A stretch of DNA of 64,000 nt from Baylisascaris procyonis. Taxonomy: Eukaryota; Nematoda; Chromadorea; Rhabditida; Ascarididae. Positions within the stretch are counted from its first letter, which is position 1. Every line of letters starts with the position of its first letter. Location of the stretch: contig JAZARR010000247.1 of NCBI GenBank assembly GCA_037389465.1, forward strand, positions 1,240,001-1,304,000, given 5' to 3'. A program made the translations under genes and the position numbers. The notes under the pieces are model-generated. The model had not been told where the DNA came from, did no database searches, and saw nothing but the letters and a program-made list of their open reading frames with translations. Positions 35,474 through 49,800 of this stretch are shown here, one piece after another.

Positions 35474-37305
35474 TTCACACTGAAATAAAATTTAAAAAAT
35501 ATTCTCACAATCGCTTCATTAAAAAATCGCAAGTGAGAATATGTAAAACAATTAATTGATGGCAAATATAACTCAATTCTTATATGATACTATAGAAACA
35601 ATTTTGTTCTTTAATGAACAAATCGTAAAGCGAATGAAAATTATGAACTCAATTTTAGTATTCAATTTTTTTTTTTACAACTGTCGCGAGAAATGCAACG
35701 TTGAAGAATTTCTATCGAAATTCGTTATAGTGAATGGAAATGCAATTTGAACGCAATAATGCAAATTGCAGTGTTGCAGTCATTTATGTTACCCTTGGAA
35801 GTAACGACTCAATAATACACAATCAATGAATTAATTATATTAAGTAAACTACAAATTGAGATGAGCGAACAAATAAAACAATTAAAAAAATTAAGCTAGT
35901 AAATAAGAAATAATGCAAAACAGTAAAACAATAACAACAATAAAAAAACCAATAAAACAAAATTATGCTAGCCGGATTTAATTTAATTTTAAACCTTTCA
36001 CTTAGCGGTTAAAGATTTGGCTAAGATTTTCTCAAAATACAACATCTTTTTCTGTGTGCTATATAATTTATCTATGGTTTTAGCTATTGAAATAGGTATA
36101 GAAAATTTCAATGAATTATCAAAAAAAAAAAAAAACTTTGCAACTATTTGTGCGAAATTTTCTTTGCAAAAAATTTTTTTCTACTGTAATTTTTACCACT
36201 GTAATCTACTGTAATTACCTACTGCAGGTTAGTATATCGTAACCGCAAACGATATGAATGAGGATTGACGAAAAGATATAAGAAATAATATGTGTGTTTA
36301 TATGGATGTGTACGAAATGAAGGAACATTGCGGCCGTAGGAATTGGGTTCAATGGGGATTGTCTGATCTGATATACTCTCGAATAGAGGGCGATCTAATA
36401 AAAGAGGTCAAAGAAAGCGTTTTGCGATCATCTCAATTCCCATTCGACTGCATTATATGAACATCTTAAATTTATCCATTCAACAATGAATCTTGTTGAG
36501 AATTCTTTCAGGAATCTACATTTAATCAACGAATAAAGAACTCTCAAATGTTGCTTTTTTTCTCAATTGAATGAATGCCTATCGTTTAGTGCAACATTTA
36601 CATCAAAAATTCTTAATGGTCATTTTTCGTATGCGATGTTTTTCTTTTCTCTTTTGTTTTCTTTTTGTTTTTTTTTTTTCGTTTTTTCCTCCTCTTTCAT
36701 TTTACTTTTTGAATTTTTGAAAAATCTTTTCACCTTTATTGAATTATTCATATCAATCGAATACCTTATTGGAAATTTCGCTAATTATTATTGTTAAATA
36801 ATGAATAAATTTATGCAAATAAATATCGGAGCTATTGAAAAATATTTGACATTTTTGATTAAAAAAAAAAATTATACTTTTCACTAATTTATGTAAAAAG
36901 TTTTGAAGGAAATCGTCGAATTTTTGATGAATTTTTCTTGAAAGTGTATTTGAACTGACAAGTTGCTTCACCACTAAATATTTAAATTCTATCAATTTCA
37001 AAAGCTTGCAAAAAAAAAATCATATACCTTTTCCGATAAACATATAAAATTTGATAGAAATTTCACGAAAGTTTGAAGATCAAAAAGAAATTTCGATTAT
37101 ATTTTCAAAATTATTGCGGAAGATAAGTTAGAAAAATCGCAATTTCTTTTCTAAAAAAATATTCATTTATCAACTAGTATAATTGGAACAACTTATTGCG
37201 CTAATATATAGCATAAAATTTAGTTATTATATTTGCCACAATATTCACCGCCTTTATAATGTAACAGTATAACATTCGTAAAAAGAAAAAAATGTAAATA
37301 CATAC
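35474..37305. other. AT-rich stretch upstream of the DB-module gene
   Basis: Very AT-rich, with homopolymer runs and octamers ATGCAAAT at 35759 and 36813. The only GC-richer island is 36,290..36,460, listed separately. No convincing exon otherwise. Confidence 0.5.
36290..36460 (+). other. 56-codon ORF in a GC-richer island, uncertain
   Basis: ATG-to-TGA frame on the plus strand. It includes CGRRNWVQWGLSDLIYSRIE and an amphipathic stretch (EGDLIKEVKESVL). Base composition is closer to exons than to the flanks, and the minus strand is closed in all frames here. No family recognised. It might be a small gene or a terminal exon. Confidence 0.3.
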
Positions 37306-37506
37306 CATAGTTTCGTAAGAATTTGTTCGTTTGTATACATTCACTCCATTCGTTCGTTTTTGATTGACGAGTGATGAATGGATGGCGGTGATCAAAGCGA
37401 ATCTATCGAGAGATATGTTTTGATCATCAATCAATCGATGGAAGAACATATCGAATCTTAAAGAATGGCAACGATTATCGAGAGCAACTGATTGAATTGC
37501 TTTTGT
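37306..37506 (-). CDS. putative internal exon, unknown gene
   Basis: Sixty-seven codons, open between the acceptor CAATTTCAG and the donor ATG|GTATGT. The peptide contains NRCHSLRFDMFFHRLIDDQN. It starts and ends in phase 0. The signal-like ATG exon upstream (37581..37623) ends in phase 1 and does not join it in frame, so the full gene is not resolved. Confidence 0.4.
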
Positions 37507-37580
37507 CTGAAATTGAATCACTTTTCTCGATAATAATGAAACATAAAAATTTCTCAATGATAAGAGAAAAAATTATATAC

Positions 37581-37623
37581 TTGGAATGACCACCAATAGG
37601 GAATTGAAAACAATAAACTCCAT
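37581..37623 (-). CDS. possible signal-peptide first exon (MEFIVFNSLLVVIP)
   Basis: ATG at 37623 on the minus strand, then a hydrophobic stretch reading to CCAA|GTATAT, which could be a donor. It would suit a secreted protein, but joining to 37306..37506 gives an early stop. Another exon or a different start would be needed. Confidence 0.25.
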
Positions 37624-38763
37624 ATTCGCTGATTGGTTCGTGGTGGTTAATGAGCAATCGGCTGTAAATAAACTCCAGTAAGACTCTTTGGCTACTTCTA
37701 ATGAGCTCCAGCAGGCTCCGCTCAACTCAACACGTTCATATGGATGAGTGTGGCAGAGTATGTTCCAACCCTTTTCCAAGGCAACTGACTTGTTGGCATC
37801 CAACGAGCAGGACGCGAGTCTACGCTCTAACCTTCAAGTGACTTTACAACTCCCCCTCTTAAGCTAAAGTGGAACCAACGTAAAGAGGCATTCATTTATA
37901 ATGAACTCTTTGTTGACTTTAAAGTAAAATAAAGTGAAGTAAAATAAAATAAAGAGCTCCAATATAACAGCTATGTACGAAAAGATTTTAAAGGGTATAT
38001 ACAAACGTATTCATTTATTTACTTATTTATTCAATGCTATTTGTTCGTCAAAAATACCCATCCACTATTTCTGCAACATTTTCGAAGTAAATATTCAATA
38101 TTGATGGAAATAGCAATAAATATAATGATTTACATATATCGAATTTTCTGTGCTTTACTTGGCACTAATATCCGTTAATACCGATCATGAATAGCATTTC
38201 TACTAAACGCATTCCATAATTAAACATAATTTTAATGGGGCAATTTTTGATAATAATGCAAAATTTTTGAACTCATAAAAATTTTATTGAATTGGTAATA
38301 TTAAAAAAGAAATATAATAAATAATATGAATTAAATAGTAGTAGAATGGTAAGATAAAATAGCAATTAGAATGAATTAAAAATAAAATTTTTCAAGCATT
38401 TCGAGATGATTTACAATTCCTGAAATTATTTTTTTATGGATTTTGAATGAATTCAAAAAATAAAGCTTCAAATCTTAGAGCACTGCCAATTTGCAAACAT
38501 AACAGGTGATGCTACAGGCATATTTCGGGTAGGAAGCATATTTTCTAGAAATACCTAATGTTCGAAATGTTGAAACAATTATACTCAATAATAATAAATG
38601 TTTAGAAAAATCATAGAAAAGCATAATGAAATAATAAAGCTAAGAAAGCACTTCTAATTGAATAGAAATGCATAGATTAGCACATTCATATATAGATACT
38701 AGAAAATTGGGATAACTTCCAAATTAATGCCTCAACAAGTTGCGTTATAATTCGGCGAATATG

Positions 38764-38964
38764 TCAACAATCAGAAAAACCAAAACAATGCGTTAATTTG
38801 AAAGTCTGCGATACCGATTCTATGAACTTATCGAATCTACTATCTTCACTCATAAATCTAGTAACCAAGATGAGCGTTTCAATGAAATCTGTTGATATCA
38901 CGGGCGAAAGCCTACTATCTAGAAACCCGATATGGTGACGATATGATAACCGAACCACAACCAT
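38764..38964 (-). other. 66-codon ORF, uncertain
   Basis: Complete ATG-to-stop frame (starts MVVVRLSYRHHIGFL, ends CFGFSDC) in a slightly GC-richer patch. No domain, signal peptide or splice evidence. Confidence 0.2.
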
Positions 38965-39253
38965 GTATGAACAGACAGGGAGTAGTAATGAGTTTTATTT
39001 ATCTATGGGGAATCGTTAATGCGTGACCTTGCGGTTGTTTGCTTGAAGGCATCTCATTGTATGAATCGGTCGAAATAGGCAAATAAACTTTTTCCACATA
39101 AAAATATATACAGAAGGAAAATTTTGATCGCAAAAAAATTGAAGAAAAAATTTCCAATTATTTAAATTTCAAGTTCGCTTATGAACATTTCGTTCGATAG
39201 TGAATAATTGAGCTCTTTCACATCGTCATCTCATATTTTAAAAATTACATCTT

Positions 39254-39255
<2 letters not shown>

Positions 39256-39305
<50 letters not shown>
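39256..39305. repeat. (AT)n microsatellite
   Basis: About 25 uninterrupted TA units. Confidence 0.95.
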
Positions 39306-39308
<3 letters not shown>

Positions 39309-40202
39309 GTATCAAATCGTTAGAAAAATGGCTATTAGTGCACTGAACAAACATAAGTGCAAAAAAAATTGCAAGAGAACAAAGGGTTTTCTATTTTTCG
39401 ATACGTTCACAAAGATACATTTGCAGGGATAAGTGAATTTATCTACAAATTAGAGTAAAAATGTTTTCACGATATGGCACATGAATTTATTGTCTTGCTC
39501 ACTTTCAAAAGCGTTTTTTTTTTTCGGAAAAAAATGTACTGAAAAAGAAAAATACCCTTCTTGTTTGTCAGAAATAAATAAAATATGATAAAATTAAATT
39601 AAAACAAAATAAAATAAAATAAAATAAATCAACAAAAATACTCCTATTTGAGAACGAGCCGAGTGAAATTATGCATGATTGCCCTACAATATCCTAAAAT
39701 AGCGTAAAATTTTTTTCTATTTTAAATAGATTAATTCATGAAGCAACGATAATTTATGCAAAAAAAAAAAAAAAAAATGATGAAAACATTAGAATGAAAT
39801 AATTTCAAACTTGATTGAAAACAATCATATTTTTTGCTTAAATGAATAACGTTGAAGCGATAGAATGTTTTATTACCGAGATAATTATAGAATTACTTGC
39901 GTCTATGACCTACACGATGTAGCAATGCGATTCTATCATAAACCTACGGTGACAATTGCAAATGGCGCACGCAACACGAGAAGAGCAAATGCAATACACA
40001 TAAGACACTAGATCATACATATACATACCACATCGTCATAGACATGCAAATACCTTCTTTCTTTAATTATAAAAAAAGAATTGCATATTTAGACCATAAC
40101 GAGTTATCGGAAGTTGTGCAGAGAGCTTAATTTTTTAATGCTTGAAAAAAAAACTCAACAATACTCTTGAAACTAATACCGAAAAGCTCATTAATAATAA
40201 TA

Positions 40203-40337
40203 ATGAGCAAATGGTTATCAGCCGCTGCCCTTTGTCCTACACTCGGTTCCCTCTATATCGCCTTCGATAGTCATAAAAAATGGGTGCGCCAGCATGAATC
40301 TTTAGACAACGAACGAAAACAAAGTGAAAAAGCATAG
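40203..40337 (+). CDS. candidate small protein, 44 residues, N-terminal membrane segment
   Basis: ATG-to-TAG frame on the plus strand. Residues 4-21 are mostly hydrophobic (WLSAAALCPTLGSLYIAF) and the rest is a charged tail rich in Lys, Arg, Glu and Gln (HKKWVRQHESLDNERKQ). This is the layout of many single-pass mitochondrial inner-membrane small proteins. GC content is well above the ~28% of the flanks, and the frame ends just before AT-rich sequence. No family name is justified. It could be a single-exon gene or the visible exon of a longer one. Confidence 0.45.
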   Translation: MSKWLSAAALCPTLGSLYIAFDSHKKWVRQHESLDNERKQSEKA

Positions 40338-40441
40338 TGATGTAAATCTATATAATATGAGAAATACGATCGACATTATTCTTCGAGAGTTAAGAGAACT
40401 GTGAAGAATCATATCATATTTTATATTCACAATATAACGAT

Positions 40442-40512
<71 letters not shown>
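40442..40512. repeat. (AT)n microsatellite, once interrupted
   Basis: TA units with one G interruption near 40467. The open frame across it (poly Tyr-Ile) is an artefact. Confidence 0.95.
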
Positions 40513-40515
<3 letters not shown>

Positions 40516-40865
40516 TGCATTTCCACTATTATTATTCAAAATCAAAGAGGAAATTAATTATTAGATTAAAAAAACAATTAAAACATAAATGAAATATAAA
40601 TCCACAGCCAGTTTTTTTTTTAAAGATTCCTTATCTAATCATCATTCAATCGTTATTCGTTTATTGAGACAATCAAAAATCTTTCATGAAGACAACAAAA
40701 GAATTCAGTTCTCCGATTCATAAACCTTCTCAGTGATAAACTGCAAAACCACAAAGATTTTTTTATCCTTATTCCTTTCTCTATGCAAAAAAAATGATTC
40801 GATTTGACTCTAAAATTGAAATTGAAATGGAAATGAAATAAGATATCGTGATGAATACTCCCCAT

Positions 40866-43800
40866 TTAAACGGGTAAATTAGCTTTTTGACGGCATTTAA
40901 GGACTGTCACTCGAGCCAAAAATTGTTTAGAAGACAGATTACGTACTTGTTTCAAATAAACATTTGTCGTTATCCTTCCACTTCTTAATGCCTCATCCAA
41001 TACAAAAATTGTATCACTTATTGAAATATCGAAAGCATGACAACGTAATAACTGAAAGATTTTTTTGCTTCTTAACAGATAATTAGATTTAGTGCTTCTA
41101 CAATAATATTTTTTTAAGTAGTTATAATTTCAATTTATATATTTTATTGGTAAAGTTACCTCAAGCGCTAATATTATATAATCAAGTTTGCGCATTAGTA
41201 ATCGTTCTTAGAAACAAAGTTGCCAGTCAGCTGGCAAGAAGACAGATACGAAATTCTAAACAAGCTTATTGCATATTGAAGAAGAAAGCGCATTTAATTG
41301 ACTTCTCATTTATTCGAAAGGCGAATTGATAAGCGCATAAAATTTGCAAGAAATTTAGTTTTGATCCTCTAGTAACATACGTCATCGTCATTCATAGCTT
41401 TCTCTTACATCGAATTAAATATGCAAATTTTTACTTTCACAGTCAAAATTTGCTGGATGATTTTTTTTTTAATTTTTTATAATTTTAGATAATATAATAA
41501 ATATAATTTTTTAGAGCAAAAATGTAACTCACACAAAGTGTTCATCATGAAGCTTATAGGAATCCGTCATTAATCAATATGGATCATATTTTAGCACATC
41601 TAACATCCTTAATTCGACGTAACATTCTTAGTTCATAGGTTTATTTAAACAAACTAATGAATCGACTAGAATTGAACTCTAATTTGTTGACTCGGCCGTC
41701 TCATAATAAAAAAAACTTTCTAAATCGTTTCTTTGTAGAAATAAATTTTAAGAAAATTGTACACTGAAGTAAGCCTCTATCGGAAGTGTAGCCAAGTTCA
41801 TTCAAAGGCACTTAATTATGAAAACAGATATCACTGTCTAATTTCAATTCGTTTTGGTCACTAAACATTTAAACCCATAATCCGAGTTGTGTGGAATTTG
41901 CTAATCAAAAACTTTGATTAAATTTCTTTTAGAAATTTCTATGAAAAGATTTGAAATCTCTATAGAAAAAAAAAACGTTCCTTGAATTTACTTCACAAAT
42001 CCAATCTATGATAAAAGACTACTAAATCGAATCTATCATAAAAGGCTACTAAATCGAACCCATGATAAAGACTACTAAAGCGAATCTATGAAAAAAGACT
42101 ACTAAATCGAATCTATCATAAAAGACTACTAAATCGAACCCATGATAAAGACTACTAAATCGAATCTATGATAAGAGACTACTAAATCGAATCTATGATA
42201 AAAGACTACTAAATCGAATCTATGATGAAAGACTACTAAATCGAATCTATGATAAAAGACTACTAAATCGAATCTATGATAAAAGACTACTAAATTGAAT
42301 CTATGATAAAAGACTACGAAATTGAATCCATGATAAAGACTACTACATCGAATCTATGGTAAAAGACTACTACATCGAATCTATGATCAAAGACTACTAA
42401 ATTGAATCTATGATAAAAGACTACGAAATTGAATCCATGATAAAGACTACTACATCGAATCTATGGTAAAAGACTACTACATCGAATCTATGATCAAAGA
42501 CTACTAAATCGAATCTATGATAAAAGACTACTAAATCGAATCTATCATAAAAGACTACTAAATCGAACCCATGATAAAGACTACTAAATCGAATCTATGA
42601 TAAGAGACTACTAAATCGAATCTATGATAAAAGACTACTAAATCGAATCTATGATGAAAGACTACTAAATCGAATCTATGATAAAAGACTACCAAATCGA
42701 ATCTATGATAAAAGACTACTAAATCGAATCTATGATAAAAGACTACTAAATCGAATCTATCATAAAAGACTACTAAATCGAACCCATGATAAAGACTACT
42801 AAATCGAATCTATGATGAAAGACTACTAAATCGAATCTATGATGAAAGACTACTACATCGAATCTATGGTAAAAGACTACTAAATCGAACCCATGATAAA
42901 GACTACTAAATCGAATCTATGATGAAAGACTACTACATCGAATCTATCATAAAAGACTACTACATCGAATCTATAATAAAAGACTACTACATCGAATCTA
43001 TAATAAAAGACTGCTAAATCGAATCAATGATAAAAGACTACTACATCGAATCTATGATAAAAGACTACTAAATCGAATCTATGATAAAAGACTACCAAAT
43101 CGAATCTATCATAAAAAAGACTACTAAATCGAACCCATGATAAAGACTACTAAATCGAATCTATGATGAAAGACTACTAAATCGAATCTATGATAAAAGA
43201 CTACCAAATCGAATCTATGATAAAAGACTACTAAATTGAATCTATGATAAAAGACTGCGAAATTGAATCTATGATAAAGACTACTACATCGAATCTATGG
43301 TAAAAGACTACTACATCGAATCTATGATAAAAGACTACTAAATCGAATCTATGATAAAAGACTACTAAATCGAATCTATCATAAAAGACTACTAAATCGA
43401 ACCCATGATAAAGACTACTAAATCGAATCTATGATGAAAGACTACTAAATCGAATCTATGATGAAAGACTACTACATCGAATCTATGGTAAAAGACTACT
43501 AAATCGAACCCATGATAAAGACTACTAAATCGAATCTATGATGAAAGACTACTACATCGAATCTATCATAAAAGACTACTACATCGAATCTATAATAAAA
43601 GACTACTACATCGAATCTATGATGAAAGACTACTAAATCGAATCTATGATAAGAGACTACTACATCGAATCTATGATAAAAGACTACTAAATCGAATCTA
43701 TGATAAAAGACTACCAAATCGAATCTATCATAAAAGACTACTAAATCGAACCCATGATAAAGACTACTAAATCGAATCTATGATGAAAGACTACTAAATC

Positions 43801-46800
43801 GAATCTATGATAAAAGACTACCAAATCGAATCTATGATAAAAGACTACTAAATTGAATCTATGATAAAAGACTGCGAAATTGAATCTATGATAAAGACTA
43901 CTACATCGAATCTATGGTAAAAGACTACTACATCGAATCTATGATAAAAGACTACTAAATCGAATCTATGATAAAAGACTACTACATCGAATCTATGATA
44001 AAAGACTACTAAATCGAATCTATGATAAAAGACTACTACATCGAATCTACAATAAAAGTCTACTACATCGAATCTATAATAAAAGACTACTACATCGAAT
44101 CTATGATAAAAGACTACTACATCGAATCTACAATAAAAGTCTACTACATCGAATCTATAATAAAAGACTACTACATCGAATCTATGATAAAAGACTACTA
44201 CATCGAATCTATAATAAAAGACCACTAAAGCGAATCTATGATAAAAGACTACTAAATCGAATCTATGATAAAAGACTACTACATCGAATCTATGGTAAAA
44301 GACTACTACATCGAATCTATGATCAAAGACTACTAAATCGAATCTATGATAAAAGACTACTAAATCGAATCTATCATAAAAGACTACTAAATCGAACCCA
44401 TGATAAAGACTACTAAATCGAATCTATGATAAAAGACTACTAAATCGAATCTATCATAAAAGACTACTAAATCGAACCCATGATAAAGACTACTAAATCG
44501 AATCTATGGTAAAAGACTACTAAATCGAATCTATAATAAAAGACTACTAAATCGAACCCATGATAAAGACTACTAAATCGAATCTATAATAAAAGACTAC
44601 TACATCGAATCTATAATAAAAGACCACTACATCGAATCTAATAATAAAAGACTACTACATCGAATCTAATAATAAAAGGCTACTACATCGAATCTATAAT
44701 AAAAGACTACTACATCGAATCTATAATGAAAGACTACTAGATCGAATCTATAATAAAAGACTACTACATCGAATCTATAATAAAACACTACTACATCGAA
44801 TCCATAATAAAAGACTCCTACATCGAATCTATAATAAAAGACTACTACATCGGATCTATAATAAAAGACTACTACATCGAATCTATAATAAAAGACTACT
44901 ACATCGAATCTGTAATAAAAGGCTACTACATCGAATCTATAATAAGAGACTACTACATCGAATCTATAATAAAAGACTACTACATCGAATCTATAATAAA
45001 AGACTACTACATCGAATCTATAATAAAAGACTACTACATCGAATCTATAATAAAAGACTACTACATCGAATCTATAATAAAAGACTACTACATCGAATCT
45101 ATAATAAAAGACTACTACATCGAATCTATAATAAAAGGCTACTACATCGAATCTATAATAAAAGACTACTACATCGAATCTATGATAAGACTACTACATC
45201 GAATCTATGATAAAAGACTACTACATCGAATCTATCATAAAAGACTACTAAATCGAACCCATGATAAAGACTACTAAATCGAATCTATGATGAAAGACTA
45301 CTAAATCGAATCTATGATGAAAGACTACTACATCGAATCTATGGTAAAAGACTACTAAATCGAACCCATGATAAAGACTACTAAATCGAATCTATGATGA
45401 AAGACTACTAAATCGAATCTATGATGAAAGACTACTAAATCGAATCTATGGTAAAAGACTACTAAATCGAATCTATGATAAAAGACTACTAAATCGAATC
45501 TATGATAAAAGACTACTAAATTGAATCTATGATAAAAGACTACGAAATTGAATCCATGATAAAGACTACTACATCGAATCTATGGTAAAAGACTACTACA
45601 TCGAATCTATGATCAAAGACTACTAAATTGAATCTATGATAAAAGACTACGAAATTGAATCCATGATAAAGACTACTACATCGAATCTATGGTAAAAGAC
45701 TACTACATCGAATCTATGATCAAAGACTACTAAATCGAATCTATGATAAAAGACTACTAAATCGAATCTATCATAAAAGACTACTAAATCGAACCCATGA
45801 TAAAGACTACTAAATCGAATCTATGATAAGAGACTACTAAATTGAATCTATGATAAAAGACTGCGAAATTGAATCTATGATAAAGACTACTACATCGAAT
45901 CTATGGTAAAAGACTACTACATCGAATCTATGATAAAAGACTACTAAATCGAATCTATGATAAAAGACTACTAAATCGAATCTATCATAAAAGACTACTA
46001 AATCGAACCCATGATAAAGACTACTAAATCGAATCTATGATGAAAGACTACTAAATCGAATCTATGATGAAAGACTACTACATCGAATCTATGGTAAAAG
46101 ACTACTAAATCGAACCCATGATAAAGACTACTAAATCGAATCTATGATGAAAGACTACTACATCGAATCTATCATAAAAGACTACTACATCGAATCTATA
46201 ATAAAAGACTACTACATCGAATCTATGATGAAAGACTACTAAATCGAATCTATGATAAGAGACTACTACATCGAATCTATGATAAAAGACTACTAAATCG
46301 AATCTATGATAAAAGACTACCAAATCGAATCTATCATAAAAGACTACTAAATCGAACCCATGATAAAGACTACTAAATCGAATCTATGATGAAAGACTAC
46401 TAAATCGAATCTATGATAAAAGACTACCAAATCGAATCTATGATAAAAGACTACTAAATTGAATCTATGATAAAAGACTGCGAAATTGAATCTATGATAA
46501 AGACTACTACATCGAATCTATGGTAAAAGACTACTACATCGAATCTATGATAAAAGACTACTAAATCGAATCTATGATAAAAGACTACTACATCGAATCT
46601 ATGATAAAAGACTACTAAATCGAATCTATGATAAAAGACTACTACATCGAATCTACAATAAAAGTCTACTACATCGAATCTATAATAAAAGACTACTACA
46701 TCGAATCTATGATAAAAGACTACTACATCGAATCTACAATAAAAGTCTACTACATCGAATCTATAATAAAAGACTACTACATCGAATCTATGATAAAAGA

Positions 46801-49800
46801 CTACTACATCGAATCTATAATAAAAGACCACTAAAGCGAATCTATGATAAAAGACTACTAAATCGAATCTATGATAAAAGACTACTACATCGAATCTATG
46901 GTAAAAGACTACTACATCGAATCTATGATCAAAGACTACTAAATCGAATCTATGATAAAAGACTACTAAATCGAATCTATCATAAAAGACTACTAAATCG
47001 AACCCATGATAAAGACTACTAAATCGAATCTATGATAAAAGACTACTAAATCGAATCTATCATAAAAGACTACTAAATCGAACCCATGATAAAGACTACT
47101 AAATCGAATCTATGGTAAAAGACTACTAAATCGAATCTATAATAAAAGACTACTAAATCGAACCCATGATAAAGACTACTAAATCGAATCTATAATAAAA
47201 GACTACTACATCGAATCTATAATAAAAGACCACTACATCGAATCTAATAATAAAAGACTACTACATCGAATCTAATAATAAAAGGCTACTACATCGAATC
47301 TATAATAAAAGACTACTACATCGAATCTATAATGAAAGACTACTAGATCGAATCTATAATAAAAGACTACTACATCGAATCTATAATAAAACACTACTAC
47401 ATCGAATCCATAATAAAAGACTCCTACATCGAATCTATAATAAAAGACTACTACATCGGATCTATAATAAAAGACTACTACATCGAATCTATAATAAAAG
47501 ACTACTACATCGAATCTGTAATAAAAGGCTACTACATCGAATCTATAATAAGAGACTACTACATCGGATCTATAATAAAAGACTACTACATCGAATCTAT
47601 AATAAAAGACTACTACATCGAATCTATAATAAAAGACTACTACATCGAATCTATAATAAAAGACTACTACATCGAATCTATAATAAAAGACTACTACATC
47701 GAATCTATAATAAAAGACTACTACATCGAATCTATAATAAAAGGCTACTACATCGAATCTATAATAAAAGACTACTACATCGAATCTATGATAAGACTAC
47801 TACATCGAATCTATGATAAAAGACTACTACATCGAATCTATCATAAAAGACTACTAAATCGAACCCATGATAAAGACTACTAAATCGAATCTATGATGAA
47901 AGACTACTAAATCGAATCTATGATGAAAGACTACTACATCGAATCTATGGTAAAAGACTACTAAATCGAACCCATGATAAAGACTACTAAATCGAATCTA
48001 TGATGAAAGACTACTAAATCGAATCTATGATGAAAGACTACTAAATCGAATCTATGGTAAAAGACTACTAAATCGAATCTATGATAAAAGACTACTAAAT
48101 CGAATCTATGATAAAAGACTACTAAATTGAATCTATGATAAAAGACTACGAAATTGAATCCATGATAAAGACTACTACATCGAATCTATGGTAAAAGACT
48201 ACTACATCGAATCTATGATCAAAGACTACTAAATTGAATCTATGATAAAAGACTACGAAATTGAATCCATGATAAAGACTACTACATCGAATCTATGGTA
48301 AAAGACTACTACATCGAATCTATGATCAAAGACTACTAAATCGAATCTATGATAAAAGACTACTAAATCGAATCTATCATAAAAGACTACTAAATCGAAC
48401 CCATGATAAAGACTACTAAATCGAATCTATGATAAGAGACTACTAAATCGAATCTATGATAAAAGACTACTAAATCGAATCTATGATGAAAGACTACTAA
48501 ATCGAATCTATGATAAAAGACTACCAAATCGAATCTATGATAAAAGACTACTAAATCGAATCTATGATAAAAGACTACTAAATCGAATCTATCATAAAAG
48601 ACTACTAAATCGAACCCATGATAAAGACTACTAAATCGAATCTATGATGAAAGACTACTAAATCGAATCTATGATGAAAGACTACTACATCGAATCTATG
48701 GTAAAAGACTACTAAATCGAACCCATGATAAAGACTACTAAATCGAATCTATGATGAAAGACTACTACATCGAATCTATCATAAAAGACTACTACATCGA
48801 ATCTATAATAAAAGACTACTACATCGAATCTATAATAAAAGACTGCTAAATCGAATCAATGATAAAAGACTACTACATCGAATCTATGATAAAAGACTAC
48901 TAAATCGAATCTATGATAAAAGACTACCAAATCGAATCTATCATAAAAAAGACTACTAAATCGAACCCATGATAAAGACTACTAAATCGAATCTATGATG
49001 AAAGACTACTAAATCGAATCTATGATAAAAGACTACCAAATCGAATCTATGATAAAAGACTACTAAATTGAATCTATGATAAAAGACTGCGAAATTGAAT
49101 CTATGATAAAGACTACTACATCGAATCTATGGTAAAAGACTACTACATCGAATCTATGATAAAAGACTACTAAATCGAATCTATGATAAAAGACTACTAA
49201 ATCGAATCTATCATAAAAGACTACTAAATCGAACCCATGATAAAGACTACTAAATCGAATCTATGATGAAAGACTACTAAATCGAATCTATGATGAAAGA
49301 CTACTACATCGAATCTATGGTAAAAGACTACTAAATCGAACCCATGATAAAGACTACTAAATCGAATCTATGATGAAAGACTACTACATCGAATCTATCA
49401 TAAAAGACTACTACATCGAATCTATAATAAAAGACTACTACATCGAATCTATGATGAAAGACTACTAAATCGAATCTATGATAAGAGACTACTACATCGA
49501 ATCTATGATAAAAGACTACTAAATCGAATCTATGATAAAAGACTACCAAATCGAATCTATCATAAAAGACTACTAAATCGAACCCATGATAAAGACTACT
49601 AAATCGAATCTATGATGAAAGACTACTAAATCGAATCTATAATAAAAGACTACCAAATCGAATCTATGATAAAAGACTACTAAATTGAATCTATGATAAA
49701 AGACTACTACATCGAATCTATGGTAAAAGACTACTACATCGAACCCATGATAAAGACTACTAAATCGAATCTATGATGAAAGACTACTAAATCGAATCTA

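Larger units (their letters stand above)
37624..40202. other. AT-rich stretch, mostly without recognisable genes
   Basis: Contains a 66-codon minus-strand frame (38764..38964), an (AT)n run, an AAAAT-type microsatellite (39600..39628) and an octamer at 40044. The 37,680..37,860 part is less AT-rich, with an open minus-strand frame, but no splice sites convinced me. Confidence 0.45.

Noticed and set aside
36753..37001. 82-codon minus-strand frame rich in Phe, Ile, Lys
   Set aside because: Composition of AT-rich intergenic DNA, with no splice sites.
40302..40526. Minus-strand frame with a long Tyr-Ile run
   Set aside because: Translation of an (AT)n microsatellite.
41147..41329. 60-codon plus-strand frame, and a possible mini-exon on the minus strand ending CTTGAG|GTAACT
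   Set aside because: The mini-exon would need an AAG acceptor and its upstream neighbour has in-frame stops. Too weak to claim as the missing TSG101 coiled-coil exon.
43848..44225. 125-codon frame of FYHRFDVVV repeats, repeated in other satellite units
   Set aside because: It is a by-product of a 27-base monomer without stops in that frame. The other strand is open too, and there is no start context or splice site.
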